Assembly: GCA_002336855.1 (NCBI GenBank)
Contig: DDEV01000004.1
Coordinates: 1 to 10,878, forward strand
DNA length: 10,878 nucleotides
From: Leucobacter sp. UBA1945
Lineage (GTDB): Bacteria; Actinomycetota; Actinomycetes; Actinomycetales; Microbacteriaceae
Direction of reading: 5' to 3'
Each line of letters opens with the position of its first letter. The stretch's first letter is position 1. The notes below the pieces were generated by a model that was not told the origin of the DNA, did not search any database, and saw nothing but the letters and a program-made list of their open reading frames with translations. This document shows, piece by piece, positions 1 through 7,039 of this stretch. The position numbers and the translations under genes are program-made.

Positions 1-1803
1 CGCGTCGACCCGGGCAAGGTGCGCGTGTTGGGAGACCCGCGTGACGACAGCGTCTGCGCGCAGGCCGCGGACACTCGTCTTGCCGACGAGGCGCGCGCCA
101 AAGTGCGAGCGCTGCTCGGGTTGCCTGAGGAAGAAGTCGGCGCGCGCGAGCCGCTGGTGCTGTACGCGCCTACTTGGCGCGATGGCGAGGCCGACCCCGC
201 GCAGCCGACCGCAGCAGAGGCCGAACACATCGCCGCGGCCCTCGACACGCTCGGTGCGAGGCTGCTTGTTCGTTCGCACCCGCTCGGCGAGGGCGCGTAC
301 GACTCCCTGATCGGGAATCGCGTGCAGCGCCTCGGCGCAGATCTGGTGCGCGACATCACCCCGCTTCTCGGTGCGTTCGACGCGGTGGTCACCGACTACT
401 CGTCGATCGCCCTCGACTTCGCGTTGCTCGGCCTCCCCATCGTGTGGTTCGCGCCCGATCTCGACGCTTACACCGTGAGCCGCGGCCTGTACGAGCCGCT
501 CGAGGTGACAGCGGCCGGCCGCGTGCAGCGAAGCTGGGGCGAAGCGGTGGATCGCCTGGCCGCAGTGCTGCCCGACTCGCTTTCACGCAGGGTCGCTGAG
601 GCCGACGCTCGCGCCCTCGCCTCCCGTTTTCACTCTTTTGCGCAGGGGGGTGCTGCGCGGCGCGTGATCGCAGAGATTCGCAGGCTGGCGCTCAAAGACA
701 AGGATCGCGTGCCCGCGGAAGCAGTGTTCTTCGAGAGCTTCTACGGCAAGCAGGTGAGCTGCAACCCGCTTGCGCTCGACCGCGAGATCGCCTCGAGATT
801 TCCTGAGCTGCCGCGTTACTGGAGCGTCACGAGCGAGCGCGTCGAGGTGCCGAGCGGCGCGGTCCCCGTGCTCGTGGGTTCGCCAGACTGGTTCGCCGCG
901 CGCCGCCGGGCCCAGCTGCTCGTGGTGAACGACTGGCTGCGCTACCGGTTCAGGCGAGCGAAGCACCAGACCGTGCTGCAGACCTGGCACGGCACAATGC
1001 TGAAGCACCTCGCGCTTGGCCGCCCGCGCGTGGGGCTGCGCACCCGATTGGCGATTCGTCGCGAGAGTCGGCGCTGGAGCCTGATGCTGTCGCAGAACGC
1101 GCACTCCACCGAGCAGTTTCGCTCGAGCTATGCGTTTCGCGGCGAGATTCTCGAGACGGGCTATCCGCGCGACGACCGGCTTGCAGCCGCGGTCGCGGGG
1201 GGCAAAAGGATCGCCATCGCCGTCGATGCGGCCAAGCGTGCGCTTGGAGTGCCCGCCGAGAAGCGAGTGCTCGCTTACGTGCCGACCTGGCGCGACGGCG
1301 GCCAGACCGTGAACACGCTCGACGTGCACGCGCTTGCCACGGAGCTTGGCGAAGAGTGGGTGGTCGTTGCTCGTGGGCACACGCGCAGCGCCGGCTCGTA
1401 TGCCGCGCCCCTGCTCGGGCTGGGAGCGACTGCTCGACAGGCCGTCGTCGACGCATCGTCGCACCCCGATGTGAACGACGTCATTCTCGCCGCAGACGTG
1501 CTCGTCACCGATTATTCTTCGGTGATGTTCGACGCGGCCGTGGCTCGGGTGCCGATGCTCTTCTTCGTGCCCGATCTCGCCTCGTACCGCGACCGCGAGC
1601 GCGGCTTTACCTTCGACTTCGAGCAGGCGGCGCCGGGCCCGCTGCTCACGACGCGGGCCGAGGTCGTCGAGGCGGCGCAGGCCGGGGTGCCGATGGGCGA
1701 GGCGTATTCGGCGTGGTGCGAGCGATACGTACCGCACGACGACGGGCACGCGGCGGCGCGCGTGATCGATGAGCTTGTTGCGCGAGGGGTGTTGGCGGGC
1801 TGA
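1..1803 (+). CDS. Tandem-domain CDP-glycerol glycerophosphotransferase-type protein (5' end missing)
   Basis: Probable wall teichoic acid polymerase of the TagF/TagB type (Glyphos_transf family), which moves glycerol-phosphate or a similar polyol-phosphate from a CDP donor to a growing chain at the cytoplasmic membrane face. The frame is open from base 1, so the true start lies upstream; numbering here is from the GTG at 19. Two catalytic modules are visible. Module 1, missing its N-terminus, has a GDPRDD motif (5-10), YAPTWRDG (49-56), RSHP (85-88) and TDYSS (125-129). Module 2 has the family entry motif FESFYGK (238-244), QTWHGT with the likely catalytic histidine H324, GYPRDD (381-386), YVPTWRDG (420-427), RGHTRS (452-457; H454) and TDYSS (497-501). 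The repeated motif order shows a duplication or fusion within one chain. It converges on the glycosyltransferase gene downstream with a 28-base gap. The family is certain; donor, acceptor and whether both modules are active are inference. Confidence 0.92.
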   Translation, partial: RVDPGKVRVLGDPRDDSVCAQAADTRLADEARAKVRALLGLPEEEVGAREPLVLYAPTWRDGEADPAQPTAAEAEHIAAALDTLGARLLVRSHPLGEGAYDSLIGNRVQRLGADLVRDITPLLGAFDAVVTDYSSIALDFALLGLPIVWFAPDLDAYTVSRGLYEPLEVTAAGRVQRSWGEAVDRLAAVLPDSLSRRVAEADARALASRFHSFAQGGAARRVIAEIRRLALKDKDRVPAEAVFFESFYGKQVSCNPLALDREIASRFPELPRYWSVTSERVEVPSGAVPVLVGSPDWFAARRRAQLLVVNDWLRYRFRRAKHQTVLQTWHGTMLKHLALGRPRVGLRTRLAIRRESRRWSLMLSQNAHSTEQFRSSYAFRGEILETGYPRDDRLAAAVAGGKRIAIAVDAAKRALGVPAEKRVLAYVPTWRDGGQTVNTLDVHALATELGEEWVVVARGHTRSAGSYAAPLLGLGATARQAVVDASSHPDVNDVILAADVLVTDYSSVMFDAAVARVPMLFFVPDLASYRDRERGFTFDFEQAAPGPLLTTRAEVVEAAQAGVPMGEAYSAWCERYVPHDDGHAAARVIDELVARGVLAG

Positions 1804-1831
1804 AGCTTCTGGCGGTCTGAGCTGCCTATTG

Positions 1832-2881
1832 CTACATGCGCGACTTGTCGACCGTGCGACCCGCGCCGCCGACCACGCCATAGAGAAACCCGGTGCCCCA
1901 GCTCAGGTGCATCGTGATGATCGCCCAGAGTCCGAGCAGGCGCTCGCGCACGCCTTGCAGGTCAGGCAATCTTGTGCAGGCGAACAGCACGGCCGCGATG
2001 TACAGCAGGGGAGTCGCGTGCACGATCGACCACCAGGCCGCGGCGCCCTGCAGCGGCAGCACCCCGCACAGCTGCAGCACGAGCACGATGAGGCTCAGCG
2101 CGAGCCCGAGCACCAGGGTGCCTGGCGCATAGAAGCGCCACGGGGTCTCGCGCGGGTGCCGCTTCGTCAGCACTGCGCGCCAGGCGCCGGTTGCGAAGAA
2201 CTGCTTTGCCAGGTCTCTGAAACTCGCCCGGGGCCAGTACGTCACGCCGAGCGCCGGCTCGAACCAGACGAGGCCGCCCTCGCGCCTGATGCGCAGGTTG
2301 AGCTCCCAATCCTCGCCGCGGCGAATGATCGGGTCGTAGCCGCCCGCGGCGTCGATCGCCTCGCGGCGAAAGATGCCGAGATAGGCGCTCTCTGCCGGGC
2401 CTGGTGTGCCATCGCCGTGGTAGGCGCCACCACCGAGCCCGTACGGGCTGTTGTAGCCCGCTGCGATCGCGCGCTGCACCGGGCTGCGCCCGCCCGCGCG
2501 CATCACGCCGCCCACGTTGGCCGCGCCCTCGCGCCGCAGCGCCTCGATTCCGCGACTCGTGTAGTCGGGCGTGAGCTCGCTGTGCGCATCGACGCGCACG
2601 ACAACCGGGTGCACGCTCGCCGCGATCGCGAGATTCAGCCCGATGGGAATATCTCGCTCGGGGTTGGGCACGAGTGAGACCCGGGGATCCTCGGCTGCCA
2701 ATTTTAACGCAATCTCGTCGGTACGATCGTTCGACGGACCGAGCGCGAGTACGATCTGCTTCTCGCCCGCGTAGTCTTGCGCGAGAATCGTTCGCACGGC
2801 GCTCTCGAGGTAACCCTCTTCGTTGAGCACGGGCATCACATAGCTCACGCCGGGGAGCTCGGGCAGGGGAGTCAGCAGCAC
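1832..2881 (-). CDS. Family 2 glycosyltransferase with C-terminal membrane segments
   Basis: Inverting GT-A glycosyltransferase resembling succinoglycan-type (ExoA-like) enzymes, probably adding a sugar to a lipid-linked or wall polymer intermediate on the inner membrane face. I choose the GTG at 2881 (349 aa), because CAGAAT lies exactly 6 bases upstream and the protein then begins just before the GT2 core. The frame could open at a TTG at 2935, but that would overlap the divergent gene. Counting from 2881, the core opens with SYVMPVLNEEG (13-23), followed by a donor-binding RVDAHSE (96-102; acidic metal-site residue D98) and the RRGEDWELN motif (187-195) carrying the likely catalytic acidic pair ED. 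A GAWR motif near 232 follows. After about 250 there are two or three hydrophobic stretches (about 253-273, 288-302, 315-337) that anchor the enzyme. The product ends in a short basic tail. Substrate unknown; the glycerophosphotransferase and exporter neighbours suggest surface polymer decoration. Confidence 0.88.
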   Translation of the reverse strand: MLLTPLPELPGVSYVMPVLNEEGYLESAVRTILAQDYAGEKQIVLALGPSNDRTDEIALKLAAEDPRVSLVPNPERDIPIGLNLAIAASVHPVVVRVDAHSELTPDYTSRGIEALRREGAANVGGVMRAGGRSPVQRAIAAGYNSPYGLGGGAYHGDGTPGPAESAYLGIFRREAIDAAGGYDPIIRRGEDWELNLRIRREGGLVWFEPALGVTYWPRASFRDLAKQFFATGAWRAVLTKRHPRETPWRFYAPGTLVLGLALSLIVLVLQLCGVLPLQGAAAWWSIVHATPLLYIAAVLFACTRLPDLQGVRERLLGLWAIITMHLSWGTGFLYGVVGGAGRTVDKSRM

Positions 2882-2887
2882 CTCATT

Positions 2888-2893
2888 ATTCTG
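2888..2893 (-). promoter_or_regulatory. -10 hexamer CAGAAT for a leaderless glycosyltransferase mRNA
   Basis: On the - strand CAGAAT is followed by 6 bases (AATGAG) and then the GTG at 2881. Transcription from such a hexamer would begin at or next to the start codon. No -35 consensus is recognisable and there is no usable Shine-Dalgarno sequence. The same hexamer and spacing occur before the TagG-like gene at 5779. The hexamer keeps the key A at position 2 and T at position 6 of a -10 element. Confidence 0.6.
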
Positions 2894-2910
2894 GCACGGG
2901 CGCACTCGAA

Positions 2911-2916
2911 TAGGCT
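2911..2916 (+). promoter_or_regulatory. -10 hexamer TAGGCT for a leaderless glycerophosphotransferase mRNA
   Basis: TAGGCT is followed by 6 bases (TGACGC) and the ATG at 2923. There is no Shine-Dalgarno sequence, so a leaderless transcript is expected. The same hexamer with the same 6-base spacing precedes pncB on the other strand. It lies exactly 17 bases from the oppositely oriented -10 at 2888-2893, so the two promoters overlap completely. Confidence 0.65.
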
Positions 2917-2922
2917 TGACGC

Positions 2923-4143
2923 ATGCAGATAGCAAGCGACGTGAAGCGTGCCAAGAAACTTGCCAAGAAGGTGCTCGCTGGGCGCCGCGCCCTGTTCGGG
3001 GTGCGCGAGCTCATTGCTGAGCGCGGGCCGCTGCCCGAGAACCGCTATCGCGTGGGCGTGTACTTCGCCGACAGCGACGTGAATATCTACCAGATGCGCC
3101 AGTGGTACGCCCCGCTGCGCGAGCTTTCGAAGACGCACCCCGTGCTGCTCATCGCCCGCCATCCGGCCGGTGCGAAGCTGCTTATGGAAGAGAGCGGCCT
3201 CGACGTTGCGTTCACGCAGAAGGTCACCGATATCGAGAAACTGCTCGAGCAGCAGCCCCTCGAAGTCGTGCTCTATGTGAACCAGAACACGCGAAACTTT
3301 CAGATGATGCGCTACGGTCGCCGGTGGCACGTGTTCATCAACCACGGCGAGAGCGACAAGATGTACATGGTGAGCAACCAGTACAAGACGTACGACTACG
3401 CGTTCATTGCTGGCAACGCGGCCAGGGAGCGGCTCGACCGCGTGCTCTGGGACTACGACCTCGACAGCCGCACGTTCTCGATCGGCCGCCCGCAGACCGA
3501 TCATTTGAGCGGCGAGCCTCCGTTCACTCCCGACGAGCGCACCGTTGTGTTCTACGCGCCGACGTGGGAGGGCGATCGACCCGCGGCGAGCTACGGTTCG
3601 GTTGCAAGCCATGGCGAGGATCTGGTGCGCAAGTTGCTCGAGACCGGTCGCCATCGCGTGGTGTACCGCCCGCACCCGAGAAGCGGGGTGGTCGATGCCG
3701 AGTTCGGTGCGGCGAATGAAAGGATCATCGCGGCGCTCGACGAGGCGAACCACAAAGATCCCTTAGCCCAGCACGTCTACGACACTTCGCCTTCGCTCGG
3801 TTGGCAGCTCAGCCTGCCTGACGTCGCCATCTGCGACATCTCGGCGATGGTGTACGACCGGCTCGCCACGGGCAAGCCGCTCATGATCACGAGGCCCGTC
3901 GCGGCCGACGCCGAGGTCGACGAGGGCGGCTATCTGAGCGTGTGCGAGTGGTTGAGTGCCGATCAGACCGCCTCGATCGATGAGGTGCTCGATGGCGTGA
4001 TCGGCGACGCCGCAGCGCGCGAGCGCCTGGTGACGTGGTCGAAACACTACTTCGGTGACACCGCCCAGGGTGCCCCCACCCAGCGTTTTCACGACGCCAT
4101 CGAGGTGCTCATCGCAAAGGCCGACGAGCGCCTGCGCAGCTAA
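2923..4143 (+). CDS. Single-domain CDP-glycerol glycerophosphotransferase-type protein
   Basis: A 406-residue member of the TagB/TagF-like glycerophosphotransferase superfamily, expected to work peripherally at the inner membrane on teichoic-acid-like polymers. An N-terminal basic segment (residues 6-22, KRAKKLAKK core) looks like an amphipathic membrane-binding helix. A Rossmann-like half follows (YRVGVYFADSD, 42-52). The family's HG motif appears as INHGESDK (139-146; H141), followed by YAPTWEG (211-217), YRPHP (248-252; H251) and CDISA (304-308) in place of the usual TDYSS. The start is the ATG placed 6 bases after TAGGCT. It lacks the FESF-type N-terminal motif of its neighbour at 1-1803, so it belongs to a different subgroup and may handle a different step, for example priming or a side-branch. 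A strong terminator follows 11 bases after the stop. The family is confident; the exact reaction is not. Confidence 0.88.
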   Translation: MQIASDVKRAKKLAKKVLAGRRALFGVRELIAERGPLPENRYRVGVYFADSDVNIYQMRQWYAPLRELSKTHPVLLIARHPAGAKLLMEESGLDVAFTQKVTDIEKLLEQQPLEVVLYVNQNTRNFQMMRYGRRWHVFINHGESDKMYMVSNQYKTYDYAFIAGNAARERLDRVLWDYDLDSRTFSIGRPQTDHLSGEPPFTPDERTVVFYAPTWEGDRPAASYGSVASHGEDLVRKLLETGRHRVVYRPHPRSGVVDAEFGAANERIIAALDEANHKDPLAQHVYDTSPSLGWQLSLPDVAICDISAMVYDRLATGKPLMITRPVAADAEVDEGGYLSVCEWLSADQTASIDEVLDGVIGDAAARERLVTWSKHYFGDTAQGAPTQRFHDAIEVLIAKADERLRS

Positions 4144-4154
4144 ATCTCGTCTTA

Positions 4155-4184
4155 CCGGGGCGGCCGCCGCCCCGGCTCGGTTTT
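4155..4184 (+). terminator. Intrinsic terminator after the glycerophosphotransferase gene
   Basis: A perfect 9-base-pair GC stem (CCGGGGCGG at 4155-4163 with CCGCCCCGG at 4167-4175) has a 3-base loop and is followed by a TTTT run at 4181-4184. It lies in the 55-base gap between two convergent genes. The stem could also slow transcripts arriving from the TagGH-like operon, but on that strand the following bases are not U-rich, so efficient intrinsic termination there is doubtful. Confidence 0.8.
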
Positions 4185-4198
4185 GTCTGGCCGCGGGC

Positions 4199-4984
4199 TC
4201 AGCTGTTGTGGTCGGCGTTGTAGAGGTCGAGTGCCTCGTCGATGGGGCCGTCGAGTTTGAGGCGGCCACCGTCGAGGTAGAGCCCGCGGGTGCAGAAGCG
4301 CCGCAGGTCGCGCTCACTGTGCGACACGAGAAACAGCGTCTTGCCGGCCGCGAGCAGTTCGTCGATGCGACGGTAGCACTTGTCTCGAAAGGCCTTGTCG
4401 CCGACGGCGAGCACCTCGTCGACGAGCAGCACCGGTTCATCGAGCTGCGAGACCACGGCGAAGGCGACGCGCACCTTCATGCCGCTTGAGAGGTGCTTGA
4501 ACGGGGTGTCGAGCACGTCGGCGGCCTCGGCGAAACCCACAATCGAGTCGAATCGATCGGCGATCTCGCTGCGGCTGAGCCCGTGCAAGCCCGCGGCGAG
4601 ATGAATGTTGTCGCGCACCGTGAGATCGCCCGAGAACCCACCGGTGAGCTCGATGAGCGGGGCAACGCCCCCGTGCACCCGCACTGATCCCTCGTCGGGC
4701 AACAGCACGCCAGCCACGAGCTTCAGCAGCGTCGACTTGCCCTGCCCGTTGCGACCCACCACGCCGATGGCTTCGCCGCTACGCACGGTAAACGAAACGC
4801 CGCGCAGCGCCCAGAACTCGTTCGACTTCGCGCGGCGTTTCTTGCCAGCGAAGAGTTCGGTGAAATTGCGGTGCGAGCCGCGGTTGCGGCGAAAGTGCAC
4901 GCCGAGACCAGCTACGTCGATCATGGTGGCAGTGCTGGCGGCTACACCGAAGGCGCTCGCGTCGGGGGTCTTTTCGTCAGGCAT
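4199..4984 (-). CDS. tagH: Teichoic acid/polysaccharide export ABC transporter ATPase (TagH/Wzt type)
   Basis: Nucleotide-binding subunit that powers export of undecaprenyl-linked wall polymer through the adjacent permease. The 261-residue protein has the family's long N-terminal lead (GLGVHFRRN, 26-34; FWALRGVSF, 57-65), Walker A GRNGQGKST (77-85), the signature LSSGMKVR (165-172) typical of polysaccharide exporters, Walker B LLVDE (186-190) with the VLAVGD D-loop region, and the switch histidine H222. It stops soon after the ATPase domain, so it lacks the C-terminal extension of Bacillus TagH and the carbohydrate-binding tail of long Wzt proteins. The ATG directly follows the permease stop codon, and AAGGAG lies 6 bases upstream, showing translational coupling. 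Glycerophosphotransferase neighbours favour a teichoic-acid-type cargo, but Wzt for another glycan is possible. Confidence 0.92.
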   Translation of the reverse strand: MPDEKTPDASAFGVAASTATMIDVAGLGVHFRRNRGSHRNFTELFAGKKRRAKSNEFWALRGVSFTVRSGEAIGVVGRNGQGKSTLLKLVAGVLLPDEGSVRVHGGVAPLIELTGGFSGDLTVRDNIHLAAGLHGLSRSEIADRFDSIVGFAEAADVLDTPFKHLSSGMKVRVAFAVVSQLDEPVLLVDEVLAVGDKAFRDKCYRRIDELLAAGKTLFLVSHSERDLRRFCTRGLYLDGGRLKLDGPIDEALDLYNADHNS

Positions 4985-5779
4985 TTACAGCTCCTTCAGT
5001 ACGCGGCCGACGGAACGGCTGAAGACCAGGATGCCGAGGCCGAGCACCGCGAACGAGATTGCCGCTGAGGTGAGCACAAGCGTCCAGTTCATCTGGTCAG
5101 GGAAGAATCCAGCGCGGAAGAGCGCGAAGATGCCCGAGAGTGGGTTGATCCAAGCAAGTGGGGCTGCCGCAGCGGGCAGATCGCTCGCGCCATAAATGAT
5201 GGGGGAGGCGTAGAACAGCACGCGCAGCACAATTCGGGTGGCACGCTCGAAGTCTCGGAAGAACACGGCGAGCGGGGCGATGATCAGGCCGACCCCCAGA
5301 ATGAGCACGCCCATGAGCAAGATGCCGAGCGGGTAGAGCAGCAGCATCCAGTTCACCTGCGTGCCTGGCGAAAGGATCGCGAACAGCGCGAGCACGGGCA
5401 GACTCAGGAGGTACTCGATGCCCTTTGCGCACACGAAACGCGCTACCCAGATCCATCTGGGTAGCGCCACCGAACGTACGAGCTTCGCGTCCCGACGAAA
5501 CGCTACGGTGGAGTCGCTCACGGCGCCGTTGAACCACATCCACGGCAGCATCGCGCAGAGCAGAAACACGATGTACGGATCTTCGCCGAGCGAGCGGTGC
5601 ATGAGCTTTGTGAAGATGAACCAGTAGATGAGGCTCATCAGCAGAGGGTCGAGCACCGACCAGAGATAGCCGAGCAACGACGTGGAGTAGCGCACCTTCA
5701 GATTGCGTATCGTGAGCAGGCGCAGCGATCGCCACGCGGCCATTCGACTCGAACGCTGCCGATCACTATTGCTCGTCAC
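4985..5779 (-). CDS. tagG: Teichoic acid/polysaccharide export ABC transporter permease (TagG/Wzm type)
   Basis: Integral membrane subunit of the ABC-2 family that forms the channel for lipid-linked polymer export with the downstream ATPase. I choose the GTG at 5779 (264 aa) because CAGAAT lies exactly 6 bases before it; the ATG at 5743 (residue 13) has no Shine-Dalgarno sequence. The frame stays open far upstream, but that part overlaps the divergent ABC gene and is Arg/Gly/Cys-rich shadow sequence. From 5779 the hallmark N-terminal interface region IRNLKVRYSTSLLGYLWS (24-41) precedes hydrophobic segments near 44-60, 67-84, 117-137, 146-170 and 233-253. FRDFERATR (174-182), SPIIYG (192-197) and the INPLSG motif (211-216) are characteristic of polysaccharide-export permeases. 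It is the first gene of a two-gene operon. Confidence 0.91.
   Translation of the reverse strand: MTSNSDRQRSSRMAAWRSLRLLTIRNLKVRYSTSLLGYLWSVLDPLLMSLIYWFIFTKLMHRSLGEDPYIVFLLCAMLPWMWFNGAVSDSTVAFRRDAKLVRSVALPRWIWVARFVCAKGIEYLLSLPVLALFAILSPGTQVNWMLLLYPLGILLMGVLILGVGLIIAPLAVFFRDFERATRIVLRVLFYASPIIYGASDLPAAAAPLAWINPLSGIFALFRAGFFPDQMNWTLVLTSAAISFAVLGLGILVFSRSVGRVLKEL
4991..4996 (-). promoter_or_regulatory. Shine-Dalgarno sequence for the TagH-like ATPase
   Basis: AAGGAG on the - strand lies 6 bases before the ATG at 4984, inside the last codons of the permease gene. With the stop codon TAA abutting the ATG, it supports coupled translation. It contrasts with the first genes of all transcription units here, which lack such a site. 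Confidence 0.8.
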
Positions 5780-5785
5780 ACAGCC

Positions 5786-5791
5786 ATTCTG
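5786..5791 (-). promoter_or_regulatory. -10 hexamer CAGAAT for a leaderless tagGH-type operon mRNA
   Basis: CAGAAT on the - strand is followed by 6 bases (GGCTGT) and the GTG at 5779. Hexamer and spacing are identical to those before the glycosyltransferase gene at 2881. No -35 consensus and no Shine-Dalgarno sequence are visible. It sits in the 87-base gap shared with the divergent gene at 5867. Confidence 0.6.
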
Positions 5792-5853
5792 CCCGGTTCG
5801 GGCTGAACGTGCGCACAGCCGAGCGCGCGCGCCTCGCATGTCGGTGTATTTGA

Positions 5854-5859
5854 TAGGTT
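5854..5859 (+). promoter_or_regulatory. -10 hexamer TAGGTT for a leaderless ABC transporter mRNA
   Basis: TAGGTT is followed by 7 bases and the GTG at 5867, with no Shine-Dalgarno sequence between. It is the only one of the six starts with a 7-base rather than 6-base spacing. No recognisable -35 element lies 16-18 bases upstream. Confidence 0.55.
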
Positions 5860-5866
5860 TGTAGTT

Positions 5867-7039
5867 GTGCCTGCGACCCCTCAGAATGAAGAGTTTTCCG
5901 ACGACATCGACGTTGTCGGTTCTTCTGCCGCGCCCCAGATGCCAGAGCCGCCGCGAACAGTGAAGAATCGCGCGCCTCGCGAGCCCATCGGGCCACAGCG
6001 CAAGGGCATTCAGCGGGTGCCCGCAGCGCCTGTCGGGCCGGCGCAGCCAGAGGTTGCGCAGTCTGTGCCCGCAGCCGCGCCCGCACAGCCGGCACCCGTG
6101 CAGCCTGAGCCAACCGTGTCGGCCTCTGCAGCTGAGCCGATCCAGCCTGCCCAGCAAGCCGCGCCTGTAGCGCAAGCCGCTCCGGCAGCGCCTACGCAGC
6201 GCGCGAGTCGCATCGAGGTGCCAGTGCCCTCGGTCGTGCGCGCCCGTGAGCGTGCAGAGCTCGCCGCACGAAACCCGGTCGTGCTGCGCGCGGATTCGCT
6301 CACGAAGTCTTACGGTCAGGTGCTCGCCGCCGCCGACGTCTCGTTCGAGGTGCATGCCGGCTCGCTCACCGGTGTGGTCGGCCCCAACGGTGCGGGCAAA
6401 ACGACGGTGCTCTCAATGATCACCGGGCTCAACCGCCCGAGTTCGGGGCGCGTTTCGGTGCACGAAATCGACGTCTGGGGCAAGGGTCCCGCGGCAAAAC
6501 GCGTGATCGGCAGCCTGCCGGACCGGCTGCGTCTCTTCGATCGCCTCACCGGCGGCCAGCTGCTCTATTACGCAGGCGTGCTGCAGGGCCTCGACCAGAA
6601 GACGGTTGCGAAGCGAGCTGCAGAGCTCGCTACCGCGTTCGGCCTCGAGTCTGCGCTCGACCGCCCGGTCTCTGACTACTCGGCAGGCATGCAGAAGAAG
6701 ATCGGGCTCGCGTGCTCGATGATTCACGCACCCGAGGTGTTGGTGCTCGACGAGCCCTACGAAACCATCGACCCAGTGTCGGCTTCGAACGTGACCGAGA
6801 TCCTTGAAAAATATGTCGCGGGTGGCGGCAGCGTCATCATGTCGAGCCACAGCCTCGACCTGATCCAGCGCATCTGCGACCACGTGGTCGTGATCGTCGA
6901 CGGCTCCGTTGTCGCGAAGGGTACCGTCGATTCGGTGCGCGATGGCGTGAGCCTCGAAGAGCGCTTCAAACACCTCACCAAGCCCGACGAAGAAGGGAAG
7001 GGGCTCGAGTGGTTGCGCGGCTCTTCCGACTCCGAGTAG
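5867..7039 (+). CDS. ABC transporter ATPase with Ala/Pro-rich N-terminal extension
   Basis: ATP-binding subunit of an ABC-2-type exporter; cargo unknown. The first 135 or so of 390 residues are not ABC domain: an acidic head (EEFSDDIDVV, 8-17) leads into a low-complexity Ala/Pro/Gln/Val stretch (about 51-112), likely a flexible linker. The ATPase domain starts at VVLRADSLTKSYG (138-150), with Walker A GPNGAGKTT (172-180), a Q-loop region LPDRLRLFDRLT (217-228) lacking the usual Gln, as is common in this subfamily, signature YSAGMQKK (271-278), Walker B VLVLDEP (291-297) and switch histidine H328. The GTG at 5867 is chosen because of the TAGGTT hexamer 7 bases upstream; a later start would drop the extension. 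The permease gene overlaps its last 31 bases, so the two are a transporter pair. It is divergent from, and not closely similar to, the TagGH-type exporter. Confidence 0.88.
   Translation: MPATPQNEEFSDDIDVVGSSAAPQMPEPPRTVKNRAPREPIGPQRKGIQRVPAAPVGPAQPEVAQSVPAAAPAQPAPVQPEPTVSASAAEPIQPAQQAAPVAQAAPAAPTQRASRIEVPVPSVVRARERAELAARNPVVLRADSLTKSYGQVLAAADVSFEVHAGSLTGVVGPNGAGKTTVLSMITGLNRPSSGRVSVHEIDVWGKGPAAKRVIGSLPDRLRLFDRLTGGQLLYYAGVLQGLDQKTVAKRAAELATAFGLESALDRPVSDYSAGMQKKIGLACSMIHAPEVLVLDEPYETIDPVSASNVTEILEKYVAGGGSVIMSSHSLDLIQRICDHVVVIVDGSVVAKGTVDSVRDGVSLEERFKHLTKPDEEGKGLEWLRGSSDSE
6994..7003 (+). promoter_or_regulatory. Shine-Dalgarno sequence for the overlapping permease gene
   Basis: A purine-rich AGGGAAGGGG stretch inside the end of the ATPase gene ends 5 bases before the GTG at 7009. 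It supports this start, which overlaps the ATPase gene by 31 bases, and suggests coupled translation. Confidence 0.65.

Noticed and set aside
1804..1831. Possible terminator between the convergent genes near 1803
   Set aside because: Only short palindromes (GAAGCTTC, AGCT) are present, with no stable stem or T run.
583..1881. Long antisense open frame over the first glycerophosphotransferase gene (432 codons)
   Set aside because: It is Arg/His-rich, has no recognisable domain and lies opposite a gene with clear motifs; long shadow frames are expected at this GC content.
2882..2935. Longer glycosyltransferase start (TTG at 2935)
   Set aside because: It would overlap the divergent gene and both promoters; the GTG at 2881 has a -10 hexamer at leaderless spacing and gives the expected N-terminus.
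2872..3753. Antisense frame opposite the second glycerophosphotransferase (293 codons)
   Set aside because: No domain, unusual His/Arg/Val composition, and complementary to a gene with clear motifs.
5780..6355. N-terminal extension of the TagG-like permease frame
   Set aside because: The frame is open, but the added part is Arg/Gly/Cys-rich, overlaps the divergent ABC gene and lies upstream of a well-placed GTG with a promoter; the permease family starts near 5779.
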